Assembly: GCF_900112425.1 (NCBI RefSeq)
Contig: NZ_FOLP01000011.1
Span: 124,001 to 188,000, forward strand
Length of the DNA: 64,000 bases
DNA from: Variovorax sp. OK212
GTDB taxonomy: Bacteria > Pseudomonadota > Gammaproteobacteria > Burkholderiales > Burkholderiaceae_C
Direction of reading: 5' to 3'
Numbering within the stretch: the first letter of the stretch is position 1; each line of letters begins with the position of its first letter. The notes under the pieces are model-generated. The model was not told where the DNA came from and made no database searches. It saw only the letters and a list, made by a program, of their open reading frames with translations. A program made the position numbers and the translations under genes. Below are positions 23,842 through 32,260 of this stretch, piece by piece.

Positions 23842-24531
23842 ATGAACATCCCCGCAAGACCGATCGTCGTGTTCGACATCGATGGCACGCTGACCGACAC
23901 GGTGGTGCTGCACCAGCGCGCGTTCGAAGCCGCGCTTCGCACCTTCAACTTCCCGCGGCTTCGCACCGCGTGGGGCAACTACCGGCACCATTCCGACAGT
24001 GCCATTTTTCGGGAGGCGTGGGACGAAGCTGGCTTCGAGGGCGAGCCCCCTTTGCATATGCTGGAAGAACGCTATCGAAGCGAGTTCGACGTGCTGTGCG
24101 ACGCGACGCCATGCGACGAAATCGCAGGTGCATCGCAGCTGCTGGCAGACGTCGAGCAGGCGGGCTGGATCGCCGCATTCGCCACCGGCAGCCTGCGGCA
24201 TGGCGCGCATCGCAAGATGGCGCTGCTGAGCCATCCCTTCGACCACGACCTGCTTGCGACCGCCTCGGAACACGAGACCCGCGAAGAGATCGTTCAGGCG
24301 GCCATCGACAAGGCCAGGGCGAAGCACGGCGTTCCTTCAGGCGGCAGGGTCGTGTCCATCGGCGACGGCGTGTGGGACCTGCTCACCGCGCGGGCGTTGG
24401 GGCTGGAGTTTGTCGGTGTGGGTGACGAGGCGCGCGCGAGGCAGCTGAGGGAGATCGATGCCAGCGTGGCCGTGCATGGCGATCTCGTGGATGTGGGGCG
24501 GCTTCTGGGGTGCGTCGCTGACGTAGCCTGA
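23842..24531 (+). CDS. HAD-superfamily phosphatase (phosphoglycolate phosphatase-like)
   Basis: A 229-residue HAD hydrolase. Motif I is VVFDIDGTLTDT with nucleophile and acid Asp residues, motif II is the FATGSL region, and motif IV is SIGDGVWDLLTA. A helical cap lies at about residues 25-85. The substrate is unknown; phosphoglycolate or a similar small phosphate ester is a family guess. It follows the MocR gene by 44 bases and could be co-transcribed. The ATG at 23842 follows AATCCAGG, a weak ribosome-binding site. Confidence 0.85.
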   Translation: MNIPARPIVVFDIDGTLTDTVVLHQRAFEAALRTFNFPRLRTAWGNYRHHSDSAIFREAWDEAGFEGEPPLHMLEERYRSEFDVLCDATPCDEIAGASQLLADVEQAGWIAAFATGSLRHGAHRKMALLSHPFDHDLLATASEHETREEIVQAAIDKARAKHGVPSGGRVVSIGDGVWDLLTARALGLEFVGVGDEARARQLREIDASVAVHGDLVDVGRLLGCVADVA

Positions 24532-24544
24532 CAGGCGCATCCGG

Positions 24545-24564
24545 ACCGCACCGCACCGCACCGC
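24545..24564. repeat. Four copies of ACCGC between convergent genes
   Basis: A short 4 x 5 bp microsatellite in the 36-base gap between the HAD and FMN reductase genes. No terminator is visible here. Confidence 0.5.
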
Positions 24565-24567
24565 AAG

Positions 24568-25155
24568 CTAGCCGCCCGCCATCGCCTCGACCTGCGAGAT
24601 CCAGCGCGACAGCGCAAGCATCTGCGCCGTCACGAATTCGCGCGTCGGCGTGTCGGTGCATTCACCGTTGCTCGAGAACTTTTGCTGTGCGGCACCAATG
24701 AAGATCTCCGGTTTGGCCAGGACCTGGGCGTTCATGCACAGCAGCACACGACGCATGTCGTACTGAACGCGTGCACCGCCGAGCGGGCCCGTGCTCGCCG
24801 ACATCAGCGCGACCGGCTTGCCCGCAAGCGGCTGCGCCTCGCCTCGCGAGAGCCAATCCAGAAGGTTCTTCAGCATGCCCGGCACGGAGAAGTTGTATTC
24901 GGGTGTGGCAACGATCAATGCATGGGCGCGGCCGATGCGCTGGCGCAGCGCTTCGACCGGGGCCGGCATGCCCTGCGCGGCCAGCCGGCCGGCGTCGAAA
25001 GGCGGCACCTCGCGCCAGTCGAGGATGTCGAGCGACATGCCCTGCGGCATGCATTGCCCCGCCAGCCGCAGCGCCAGTCCGTTCAGCGAACCGGTCCGCA
25101 GGCTGCCGCACAGGCCGACGACATCGCGCCTGAAATCGCTTGCCGACGCACTCAC
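24568..25155 (-). CDS. NADPH-dependent FMN reductase (flavodoxin-like), GTG start
   Basis: A 195-residue flavoprotein of the NADPH-dependent FMN/azo/chromate reductase family. The FMN phosphate loop is GSLRTGSLNGLALR and the second FMN contact is PEYNFSVPGMLKNLLDWLS. GTG 25155 overlaps the stop of the Bug gene (GTGA). It could deliver reduced FMN or act on quinones. It is last in the operon that runs leftward from 29291. Confidence 0.87.
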   Translation of the reverse strand: MSASASDFRRDVVGLCGSLRTGSLNGLALRLAGQCMPQGMSLDILDWREVPPFDAGRLAAQGMPAPVEALRQRIGRAHALIVATPEYNFSVPGMLKNLLDWLSRGEAQPLAGKPVALMSASTGPLGGARVQYDMRRVLLCMNAQVLAKPEIFIGAAQQKFSSNGECTDTPTREFVTAQMLALSRWISQVEAMAGG

Positions 25156-26123
25156 TCGACCTTGATCCCGCGTCGCACCACCACGTCGCGCCAGCGCTCG
25201 ATCTCGGCCCGGACCATCTCCTGCATGGCCAGCGGCGAACTGGGCGAGGCGGCGCTGCCGGCGTTCGCCAGCACCTTCTGCACGTCGGGCTGCTGCAGAA
25301 GCTGGCGCACTTGCGCATTGAGGCGTTGGACGATCGCGTCCGGGGTGTGGGCGGGCGCCGCCAGGCCGAGCCACGAGCGCACTTCGAAACCCGGCAGGGT
25401 CGCCGAGGCGGAAGGCACGCCGGGCAACGAAGGCCACGGCGCGGCACTGGTCACGGCCAGCGCGCGCAGCCGGCCCGACTGGATGTGCGGCGTTGCCACG
25501 GTCAAGGTGTCGGCCAGGACATCCACGTCGCCGGCGATCACGGCCTGTACAGGCGCACCGCCGCCGCGGTACGGCACGTGGAGCAGTTGCACGCCCGCGG
25601 CGGCCCCCAGCAGCTCGCCCACCATGTGCTGCGTGGAGCCGACCCCCACGGAACTGAAGCTGACCTTGCCCTTTCGCGCGATGTCGAGCAGCTCCGCGAG
25701 CGTTCGGGCGGGGTGCTCGGCGCGCACGGCGATCACGAAGGGAAAGGACGAGACGGTGGAGATGAAGGCAAAGTCTTTCACCGCGTCGTAGGGCAGGTCC
25801 TTGCGCAGCGCGGCGGACACCGTGTGGGCGCCCGTGAGCATCGCCAGCGTGCAGCCGTCCGGCGCGGCCTTGGCGACAAAGTTGCTCGCGATGATGCCGC
25901 CGGCGCCGCTCTTGATGTCGACCACCACGGGCTGTCGCAGCGGCTCCTGCAGTTTCTGCGCAACCAGGCGGGCCACCACGTCGGCGTTGCCCCCGGCGCC
26001 GAAGCCGTGGATGAGCTGGACGGGTTTTGCGGGGTACTTGTCCTGCGCGCTCGCGCCGAACGGCGCCAGCATGCCGGCGCCTGCCAGCAGCAGGTGGCGG
26101 CGGTAAAGGGAAGTCGTGGTCAT
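25152..26123 (-). CDS. Bug-family periplasmic solute-binding protein (TctC-like)
   Basis: A 323-residue receptor with signal YRRHLLLAGAGMLAPFGASA, which has a twin-arginine-like RR. The family start is KYPAKPVQLIHGFGAGGNADV. AAGGAG 6 bases before ATG 26123 supports this start. It probably binds the carboxylate substrate of the surrounding aromatic-type pathway. No TctAB genes are nearby. It sits directly downstream of the decayed hydroxylase fragment. Confidence 0.9.
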   Translation of the reverse strand: MTTTSLYRRHLLLAGAGMLAPFGASAQDKYPAKPVQLIHGFGAGGNADVVARLVAQKLQEPLRQPVVVDIKSGAGGIIASNFVAKAAPDGCTLAMLTGAHTVSAALRKDLPYDAVKDFAFISTVSSFPFVIAVRAEHPARTLAELLDIARKGKVSFSSVGVGSTQHMVGELLGAAAGVQLLHVPYRGGGAPVQAVIAGDVDVLADTLTVATPHIQSGRLRALAVTSAAPWPSLPGVPSASATLPGFEVRSWLGLAAPAHTPDAIVQRLNAQVRQLLQQPDVQKVLANAGSAASPSSPLAMQEMVRAEIERWRDVVVRRGIKVE

Positions 26124-26157
26124 GTGTGTCTCCTTGTCGAATGCGTGCAGCTTCTTT

Positions 26158-26283
26158 TCAGTCGATGGCTTCGGGGCCGAAGACGAACTGCGCCAGTTGG
26201 GCCACCAGGCGTCCCAGTTCGGCGGGGGTGCGGGCGGTCCCGTAGACGTAGCGGTCGGGGCGAACCACCGCCGCCTTGGCATT
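26158..26283 (-). pseudogene. Remnant (C-terminal ~41 codons) of an FAD-dependent aromatic hydroxylase
   Basis: Immediately after the VOC gene stop, a frame without its own start reads AKAAVVRPDRYVYGTARTPA and continues to end LAQFVFGPEAID, TGA. The VRPDRYVYG segment matches the C-terminal region of PHBH-type FAD monooxygenases such as MhpA (usually LVRPDG-like followed by YV). The remaining ~500 residues are missing, and the VOC stop abuts the break. The sequence shows the fragment; the family assignment is from memory of the motif, and deletion is inferred. Confidence 0.6.
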
Positions 26284-26834
26284 CAGTCGCTGGCGCGGGC
26301 GTAGCCCGTGCTGGCGCCGTAGAGCTTTTCGCGCTGCGACCAGTCGCGCGTTTCGTTCCACAGCGCCAGGACCTGGGGCGCCTCCGCTTCAAAGATGCGG
26401 TAGCGCGACGGGTCGCACGTGCGCGTCGTGAGCTCGAGCCGGTGGCCCGATGGATCGAAGAAATAGATCGAGGTGATGAAGTCGTCGTGGTTGGTCGGGC
26501 CCACCACGTCGATGCCCTTGGACTGGAGCGCCTGCTTGGCGGCCAGTACGGTGGCCACGCTGTCGACCTCGAACGCGAAGTGCTGGATCCAGTCGGGCGA
26601 CACCAGGTCCTTCACGTCGCCCGGGTCCTGCGGGCATTCGAAGAAGGCGATGGAGCTGCCGTCTTCCATCTCGAAGAAGATGTGGATGTGCGGGCTGTAC
26701 TTTCCGGTGGAAGGCACATGGTCCTCGCCCATGGCATGGGCGAACTTGAGGCCGAGCACCTCGGTGTAGAACTGGACGGTCTGCGCTGCGTCTTTGCAGC
26801 GGAAGGCGGCGTGGTGGAGCTTCTTGCACAACAC
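26283..26834 (-). CDS. VOC-family protein (glyoxalase/extradiol dioxygenase fold), GTG start
   Basis: A 183-residue vicinal-oxygen-chelate protein. Candidate metal ligands are His in LHHAAFRCKD, His in WIQHFAFEVD and Glu in GHRLELTTRT, as in one-module extradiol dioxygenases and lyases. AGGAGA lies 6 bases before GTG 26834. In this operon, between a lost hydroxylase and a fumarylacetoacetase, ring cleavage or isomerisation is plausible but unproven. Its stop abuts the hydroxylase remnant. Confidence 0.85.
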   Translation of the reverse strand: MLCKKLHHAAFRCKDAAQTVQFYTEVLGLKFAHAMGEDHVPSTGKYSPHIHIFFEMEDGSSIAFFECPQDPGDVKDLVSPDWIQHFAFEVDSVATVLAAKQALQSKGIDVVGPTNHDDFITSIYFFDPSGHRLELTTRTCDPSRYRIFEAEAPQVLALWNETRDWSQREKLYGASTGYARASD

Positions 26835-26883
26835 GATGGATCTCCTGGGGATGAAAGTCTTGGGGTATCGGTATCCGGCGCGT

Positions 26884-27210
26884 TCACGCGCCGTGCCACA
26901 GCGGCTCGAAGAACGGTGCCGGCAGCAGGATGCGCGAGCTCTGGCTTTGCAGCAGGGGCAGCATGCGGGCCACGTAGCTGCGAAAGCCCGGGTCCTGCAT
27001 CAGTCGCGCCCGGCGTTCGGCGCGCTCGTTCAGGTCTTCGTAGGCCCACAGATGAACGATCTGGTTCAACTCGCCGATGTCGGTGTGGTAGTAGCCCACC
27101 ATGCGGCCCAGGATGCGGCGCTGAATGGCGAGGCCCTCGGCCTCGTACAGGGCCAGGTAGTCGCGCCACTTGCCCGGATGGGTGGTGTAGGTTCGTTCTT
27201 CGACCAGCAT
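26884..27210 (-). CDS. NIPSNAP-family protein
   Basis: A 108-residue ferredoxin-like alpha/beta protein: LVEERTYTTHPGKWRDYLAL, GRMVGYYHTDIGELNQIVHLW and the Arg-rich RAERRARLMQDPGFRSYV are typical NIPSNAP features. Such proteins recur in aromatic catabolic operons without a settled function. GGAGG at the end of the upstream fumarylacetoacetase gene serves as its ribosome-binding site; the gap is 3 bases. Confidence 0.9.
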   Translation of the reverse strand: MLVEERTYTTHPGKWRDYLALYEAEGLAIQRRILGRMVGYYHTDIGELNQIVHLWAYEDLNERAERRARLMQDPGFRSYVARMLPLLQSQSSRILLPAPFFEPLWHGA

Positions 27211-27213
27211 GGC

Positions 27214-28539
27214 TCAGGCCTCCACCGCCGGCAGCACCGTGGCACGGCATTCGCCGAAACCGATGCGTGCGTAGCCCGGCTTCTCGCAGAAGCCGCTCAG
27301 GCAGACCTCGTCGCCGTCGAGCAGAAAGCCGCGCTGTTCGCCCGAAGGCAGGGCCAGCGTCCGGGTGCCGTTGGCGGTGATTTCCAGCAGGCTGCCGAGT
27401 GCGCTGTCGTCGTCGCCGGAGATCGTCCCGGAGCCGAGCAGGTCGCCGGTGTCCAGCGCGCAGCCGTTGCTGGTGTGGTGCGCCACCATCTGTGCCACGG
27501 TCCAGTACAGCGTGGCGCTGTCCGAGCGCGACAGTCGATGCGCAGGCAGGCCCTGCCGGCGCATCTGCAGCGTGCTCAGGTGCGCGTCGAGGTGAATGCG
27601 CAAGGCACCCGAGGCCTGATCGCCCGCGTCGCTCAGGTAGGGCAGGGCGGGTGGGTCACCGGCCGGCCTGGGCGCCGCCGCCGTGCGGAACGGCGCGAGC
27701 GCTTCGGCCGTCACGATCCAGGGCGACACGCTGGTGGCAAAGCTCTTGGCCAGGAACGGCCCCAGCGGCTGGTACTCCCAGGACTGGATGTCTCGCGCCG
27801 ACCAGTCGTTGAGCAGGCAGAAACCGAAGATGTGGTCCCACGCGCCCCCCACCGGCACCGGCAGGCCGGGCTGTGTCGCACGGCCGACGAGCACGCCCAA
27901 CTCCACCTCGTGGTCGAGTCGCTGCGAGGGGCCGAACACCGGAGCGTCGCCCGGCAAGGCGGGCCGCTGCTGGCCATGCGGTCGCGTCACCGGCACGCCG
28001 CCGGGCCGGATGCTGTTGGCGCGGCCGTTGTATGCGATGGGCACGTGCTTGTAGTTCGGCAGCAGCGGTTGGTCGGGCCTGAACAGGCGGCCTGCATTGG
28101 TGGCGTGGTGGACCGAGGCGAAGAAGTCGGTGTAGCCCGCGATGCGAACCGGCAGTTGCAGCGCCACGCCTTCCATGGGCAACAGCGCCTCTTCCACCCG
28201 GCCGCGCGTCGAGGTCGCGTCCTGTGCCAGCAGGCCGGAGAGCTGCGCGCGCAGCGCCGAGGCGGCCTTCGGGCCGAGCGCCATCAGGTCGTTGAGTGCG
28301 GCTGCGCCGCAGGCCCGCGCCGCGGTGGCGGCTTCGCCGGTGAAGAGCGCGGCGAGGCGATGCACGTCGACAACCCGGTCGCCGATGGCTACGCCGCAGC
28401 GCGCCGCCTGATGAGGCGCATGGACAGGGAGGAACACACCGAACGGCAGGTTCTGGATCGGAAAATCAGTGCCGGGCGCGTTGGCGGATTCGACCCAGCT
28501 GCGCAGGCCCGCGTCGTGGGTGGCATTCAGCGCGCTCAC
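27214..28539 (-). CDS. fahA: Fumarylacetoacetase, GTG start
   Basis: A 441-residue full-length fumarylacetoacetase, which hydrolyses 4-fumarylacetoacetate to fumarate and acetoacetate. It has an N-terminal FAA_hydrolase_N domain, then YTDFFASVHHATNAGRLF with the metal Asp and catalytic His, the metal ligands of DHEVELGVLVG and NDWSARDIQSWEYQPLGPF. GTG 28539 overlaps the SDR stop (GTGA), and GGAGGG lies 8 bases upstream. No homogentisate dioxygenase is in the window, so it may serve a gentisate- or hydroquinone-like route. Confidence 0.92.
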   Translation of the reverse strand: MSALNATHDAGLRSWVESANAPGTDFPIQNLPFGVFLPVHAPHQAARCGVAIGDRVVDVHRLAALFTGEAATAARACGAAALNDLMALGPKAASALRAQLSGLLAQDATSTRGRVEEALLPMEGVALQLPVRIAGYTDFFASVHHATNAGRLFRPDQPLLPNYKHVPIAYNGRANSIRPGGVPVTRPHGQQRPALPGDAPVFGPSQRLDHEVELGVLVGRATQPGLPVPVGGAWDHIFGFCLLNDWSARDIQSWEYQPLGPFLAKSFATSVSPWIVTAEALAPFRTAAAPRPAGDPPALPYLSDAGDQASGALRIHLDAHLSTLQMRRQGLPAHRLSRSDSATLYWTVAQMVAHHTSNGCALDTGDLLGSGTISGDDDSALGSLLEITANGTRTLALPSGEQRGFLLDGDEVCLSGFCEKPGYARIGFGECRATVLPAVEA

Positions 28540-29291
28540 AGGCTGTGCCCTCCATCGATCACAAGCCGCGTGCCCGTGGCCGTCTTCAGGTGCGTGGCGC
28601 AGGCCAGCACCGCGCGCGCCACGTCGTCGGGCGACACCACGCGGCCCAGCGGGGTCAGCTCGGCCTTCTTCTGCAGCTCGCTTCGGCTGCGGCCCGCCAC
28701 GAAGTCCGTGTCCACCGCCGCCGGCGAAACGCTCAGGAAACGCACCTGCGGGCCGAACGCGCGCGCCAGCGACACCGTCAGGGTGTCCAGCGCCGACTTG
28801 GCGGCGCAGTACGCCACATTGCTGCCCGCGCCCGTGAACGCGGAGACGGAGGAGATGTTCACCACAAGACCGTCGCCGCTGCCGCGCAGCTGCGCAAGCA
28901 GCGCGCGGATGACCGAGAACGGGCCGCCGACATTCGCAACGAGGATCTCGTTGAAGAACGCACTGTCCATTGCGTCCAGGTCGTCGTGCGCCACGCGGCG
29001 CGTGTAGCCGGCCGAATTGACCAGGATGTCCACGCGACCGGTTTCATCCGCCAGTCTGCGTGCCAGCAAGGCATGCGCGGCGACATCGTCGAGCGGGATC
29101 GCGGCGCTGAGGTGGCCCGACCCGGGCAAGCGAGCGCACAGCGCCTCGGCCCGCTCGCGACCTCGGTGATAGCCGACGACCACCCGGGCCCCTTCATTTG
29201 CCAGCGCAAGCACGCAGGCTGCGCCGATGCCGCTGCTGCCGCCGGTGACGACCGCCACCTTGCCCGCCAGGGACTGTGAGTTCATATGCAT
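28536..29291 (-). CDS. Short-chain dehydrogenase/reductase
   Basis: A 251-residue SDR with the nucleotide-binding motif VVTGGSSGIGAA, NSAGYTRR (NAG-like), catalytic Ser in VNISSVSAF and YCAAKSALD (YxxxK). It is the first gene of the leftward operon. ATG 29291 and ATG 29285 are equally possible. The frame is open upstream through the intergenic region, but that would run through the IclR-type operator at 29334-29350. The substrate is unknown. Confidence 0.9.
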   Translation of the reverse strand: MHMNSQSLAGKVAVVTGGSSGIGAACVLALANEGARVVVGYHRGRERAEALCARLPGSGHLSAAIPLDDVAAHALLARRLADETGRVDILVNSAGYTRRVAHDDLDAMDSAFFNEILVANVGGPFSVIRALLAQLRGSGDGLVVNISSVSAFTGAGSNVAYCAAKSALDTLTVSLARAFGPQVRFLSVSPAAVDTDFVAGRSRSELQKKAELTPLGRVVSPDDVARAVLACATHLKTATGTRLVIDGGHSL

Positions 29292-29333
29292 GGCATGGAC
29301 TCTAGGTGCCGCCGGCGGCGCTTGTATCGAAGT

Positions 29334-29350
29334 TGTCCGTTTAGCGGACA
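29334..29350. promoter_or_regulatory. Perfect dyad TGTCCG-N5-CGGACA, candidate IclR operator
   Basis: Six-base arms at 29334-29339 and 29345-29350 around TTTAG in the 180-base gap between the SDR operon and the divergent IclR gene. The geometry (about 15-17 bp dyad with a short spacer) suits an IclR-family site. Confidence 0.65.
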
Positions 29351-29471
29351 CGACATTCCAGCCGGAGGATGGACTGCTTTCCCTCTCGTTCAAAGGATCG
29401 GATAGCCTCCGCGGATGCTTCAATCGCATGCCTCCGCGATGCGATCCATCCACTCTGTCCTTTAATCGAAC

Positions 29472-30263
29472 ATGTCATCTGCTTCCGACGCGGGCTCGCT
29501 CAAACGCGGCGTGCTCCTGCTCAAGCTGCTCGCAACTGCAGGTCCGCGCGGTCTTGCGCTCACGGAGATCGCCACGCGCACCGACCTGCCGCATCCCTCG
29601 GTGCATCGCGTGCTGCAGCAACTCGGCGCCGAGCGGCTGGTGGACCGCAACGAGGAGCTCAAGCGCTACCGGCTTGGCCCGCTGGCCTTCGAGCTGGGCG
29701 TGGCCGGTTCCGCCATGCACGACATCCGCGACCTGTGCGATCCCGCGATGGACGCTCTCGCCAAGGCGACCGAGGACACCGTCTACCTGGTCGTTCGCAG
29801 CGGATTCGACGCGGTGTGCATGCATCGGCGCGAAGGCTCCTTCCCCATCCGGACCTTGGTGCTGGAAGTGGGCAGCCGCAGGCCGCTCGGCGTCGGCGCC
29901 GGCGGGCTCGCCATCCTGGCGTCGATCGCGCAGCAGGAGCGGGAGGAGATCGTCCGGCGCGTGGCACCGAATCTCGCCGCGTTCGCAAGCCTCACGGCGC
30001 AAGCCGTCATCGATGCCTGCCAGCGCACGCACGAGCAGGGCATTTCGCTGATCCGGAACAAGATCAACCTGGGTGTGACGGCAATCGGGCACGCCTTTCG
30101 CGACCCGATGGGCCAGTCCGTGGGCGCACTCAGCGTTGCCGCACTGTCGCAGCGGATGACGGCGGCGCGGGTGCGCGCCATTTCCGCGCTGCTGCGCGAC
30201 GCATGCGCGGATGTCGAGCGCCGTGCGCGCGCCCAGAGCCGCAACGGCTGGACGTCCGGCTAG
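29472..30263 (+). CDS. IclR-family transcriptional regulator
   Basis: A 263-residue IclR protein: winged helix with SLKRGVLLLKLLATAGPRG and LTEIATRTDLPHPSVHRVLQ, then the effector domain with VCMHRREGSFPIRTLVLEVG and RRPLGVGAGGLAILASI. It is divergent from the fumarylacetoacetase operon and should control it through the dyad at 29334-29350. The effector is presumably a pathway intermediate. Confidence 0.93.
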   Translation: MSSASDAGSLKRGVLLLKLLATAGPRGLALTEIATRTDLPHPSVHRVLQQLGAERLVDRNEELKRYRLGPLAFELGVAGSAMHDIRDLCDPAMDALAKATEDTVYLVVRSGFDAVCMHRREGSFPIRTLVLEVGSRRPLGVGAGGLAILASIAQQEREEIVRRVAPNLAAFASLTAQAVIDACQRTHEQGISLIRNKINLGVTAIGHAFRDPMGQSVGALSVAALSQRMTAARVRAISALLRDACADVERRARAQSRNGWTSG

Positions 30264-30294
30264 AGGGGCTTGCGCCGACCCCGGCGCGCCTCGC

Positions 30295-31203
30295 TCACAC
30301 CGATCGCGGCAGCAACGCCGGCACCAGCGGCCGGCCCAGCTGCTTCACCCACCACTGCAGCGCCTGCCCCTTGGCGCCGGTCTTCCAGGCCAGCCAGAAG
30401 GCCTCGGGCGCGCGCGGCTCCTCGGTCTGCAGCGCGACCAGCGTGCCGCGCGCCAGCTCGCCCTCGATGCACGCGCGCGGCAGGAAGCCGTGCCCCAGCC
30501 CCGCCACCTGGCAGGCGATCTTGGCGGTCATCGACGGCACCGCGATGCGCGGCTGGCCCGCCATCAGCCCGACGGTGCGGTCCGACAGCGTGCGCGCGCT
30601 GTCGCCCACCACGATGGCGTTGTGCGCCAGCAGGTCGCCGCGCTGCAGCGCGCGGCCCAGGCGCGTGAGCGCGTGCGTGGGCGCCACGCAGAACACGAAG
30701 TCGAGGCTGCCCACCGTGACGGCCTGGTAGCCCCCGCCGGCCGGGCCTTCGCCCGCGGCAATGACCACGTCGGCGCGCCCCTCGCGCAGCGCCTCCCAGC
30801 TGCCCGTGAGCGCCTCGCAGCCGATGCGCAGCCGCGTGCCGCAGCGCAAGTCCTCGAAGGCGCGCACGTCGTCGATGAGCGCCTCGGTGGGAATGAGCGA
30901 GTCGTGCACCAGCCGCAGCTCCGACTCGAAGCCGGTGGCGATCTGCCGCATGCGCGATTCGAGCTCGCTCGCGGCGCCGAGCAGCCAGCGCCCCTCCTTG
31001 AGCATCTCGCCGCCCGCGGCGGTGAGCGTCACGCGCGGGCCGTTGCGCTCGAACAGCTGCATGCCCAGTTGCTCCTCGAGCTTGGCCACCGCGTACGAGA
31101 TGGTGGAGGGCACCTTGTTCAGGCGCGCGGCGGCCGCCGCGAACGAGCCGTGGCGGTCGATGGCGTCGACCACCTCGATGGCTTCCAGGCTGAGTTTGAG
31201 CAC
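30295..31203 (-). CDS. LysR-family transcriptional regulator, GTG start
   Basis: A 302-residue LTTR: winged helix at the N-terminus (IDRHGSFAAAAARLNKVPST, ISYAVAKLEEQLGMQLFER) and a substrate-binding effector domain (about 92-295). AAGGAG 6 bases before GTG 31203 fixes the start. It is divergent from the pirin gene across 186 AT-richer bases with several dyads, so it is the probable regulator of the pirin island. Confidence 0.93.
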   Translation of the reverse strand: MLKLSLEAIEVVDAIDRHGSFAAAAARLNKVPSTISYAVAKLEEQLGMQLFERNGPRVTLTAAGGEMLKEGRWLLGAASELESRMRQIATGFESELRLVHDSLIPTEALIDDVRAFEDLRCGTRLRIGCEALTGSWEALREGRADVVIAAGEGPAGGGYQAVTVGSLDFVFCVAPTHALTRLGRALQRGDLLAHNAIVVGDSARTLSDRTVGLMAGQPRIAVPSMTAKIACQVAGLGHGFLPRACIEGELARGTLVALQTEEPRAPEAFWLAWKTGAKGQALQWWVKQLGRPLVPALLPRSV

Positions 31204-31248
31204 GCGCTACTCCTTCAGAGAACTTGAGAAACCTTGAAAAACCGATGT

Positions 31249-31261
31249 TCGAAAAATTCGA
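31249..31261. promoter_or_regulatory. TCGAA-N3-TTCGA dyad (T-N11-A), candidate LysR box
   Basis: A perfect dyad that satisfies the T-N11-A LTTR rule, 45 bases upstream of the LysR start and in the region divergent to pirin. Confidence 0.6.
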
Positions 31262-31323
31262 TCATAGACGGCAAAAGGTTTCGCCAACAGACCCTCCTTG
31301 AAGTTCGATGATTCATTCCATGC

Positions 31324-31369
31324 CTCGGAAACAAGTTCCGAGACGAATTGTGAATTCAATCGAATTCGA
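31324..31369. promoter_or_regulatory. Second dyad cluster upstream of the pirin gene
   Basis: CTCGGAA-N5-TTCCGAG (31324-31342) and the 10-base palindrome TCGAATTCGA (31360-31369) lie just before the pirin ribosome-binding site AAGGAG (31378-31383). They are candidate operator or RNA-hairpin elements; the second repeats the TCGAA/TTCGA half-sites of the LysR box at 31249. Confidence 0.5.
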
Positions 31370-31389
31370 ACACTGCCAAGGAGTGAATC

Positions 31390-32109
31390 ATGTTGGAAAT
31401 TCGCAGCGCCACCGACCGCGGTATCGCCGACTTCGGTTGGCTCAAGTCCCGCCACACCTTCTCGTTCGGCCACTACCACGACCCGGAGCAGGAAGGCTTC
31501 TCGGACCTGCTGGTGATCAACGACGACCGCGTGACCCCGGGCCGCGGCTTCGGCACCCACCCGCACCGCGACATGGAAATCTTCTCGTACGTGCTGGACG
31601 GCGCGCTCGAGCACAAGGACTCGATGGGCACCGGCTCGGTGATCCGCCCCGGCGACGTGCAGATGATGAGCGCGGGCACCGGCGTGCGCCACAGCGAGTT
31701 CAACTCGTCGGCCACCGACGCGCTGCACTTCCTGCAGATCTGGATCGTGCCGGGCCGCAAGGGCGTGGCGCCGCGCTACCAGCAGGTGCACTTCGCGCCG
31801 GAAGAAAAGCGCGGCCGCCTGCGCCTGATCATTTCGCCGGAAGGCAGCGACGGCTCGCTCGCGGTGCACCAGGACGCCCGCGTCTACGCCGGGCTGTTCG
31901 ACGGCGCCGAGCAGGCCTCGCTCTCGCTCGATGCCGGCCGCTATGCCTATGTGCACGTGGCCCGCGGCAGCGTGGAGCTCAACGGCCAGCGCCTGGCCGA
32001 AGGCGACGGCGTGCGGGTGCGCGACGTGCGCCAGCTCGAACTGGCCCGCGGCGAAGGCGCCGAGGTGCTGGTGTTCGACCTGCGCCCCAACGAGCTGCCC
32101 GCGTTCTGA
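31390..32109 (+). CDS. Pirin-family bicupin protein (YhhW-like)
   Basis: A 239-residue bicupin. The N-terminal cupin has the metal site (FGTHPHRDMEIFSYVLDG with three His/Glu ligands, GTGVRHSEFN with a further His), as in YhhW quercetin dioxygenase-like proteins. The C-terminal cupin lacks obvious ligands. Such proteins respond to redox or electrophile stress in several bacteria. A strong ribosome-binding site (AAGGAG, 6-base spacing) precedes it. It is the first gene of the island. Confidence 0.93.
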   Translation: MLEIRSATDRGIADFGWLKSRHTFSFGHYHDPEQEGFSDLLVINDDRVTPGRGFGTHPHRDMEIFSYVLDGALEHKDSMGTGSVIRPGDVQMMSAGTGVRHSEFNSSATDALHFLQIWIVPGRKGVAPRYQQVHFAPEEKRGRLRLIISPEGSDGSLAVHQDARVYAGLFDGAEQASLSLDAGRYAYVHVARGSVELNGQRLAEGDGVRVRDVRQLELARGEGAEVLVFDLRPNELPAF

Positions 32110-32260
32110 GCCGCGCGACGGCAAATGTCCAAACCGCCTCATTAATCGACAAGACACGCACCCTCGCTCCCACGAGGATGCACGCCACGGGTCGACACCC
32201 CACTTTCTCTCTGCACCGCTTTCTCACCGTTCTCTCATCTACGTCATCACGGAGTCATTC

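Noticed and set aside
25152..26282. Bug protein starting upstream at 26282
   Set aside because: The upstream part is an out-of-frame reading of the hydroxylase remnant; the ribosome-binding site and signal peptide support 26123.
26283..26834. VOC protein as a pseudogene like its neighbour
   Set aside because: It is full length with plausible metal ligands and a good ribosome-binding site; only the following fragment is broken.
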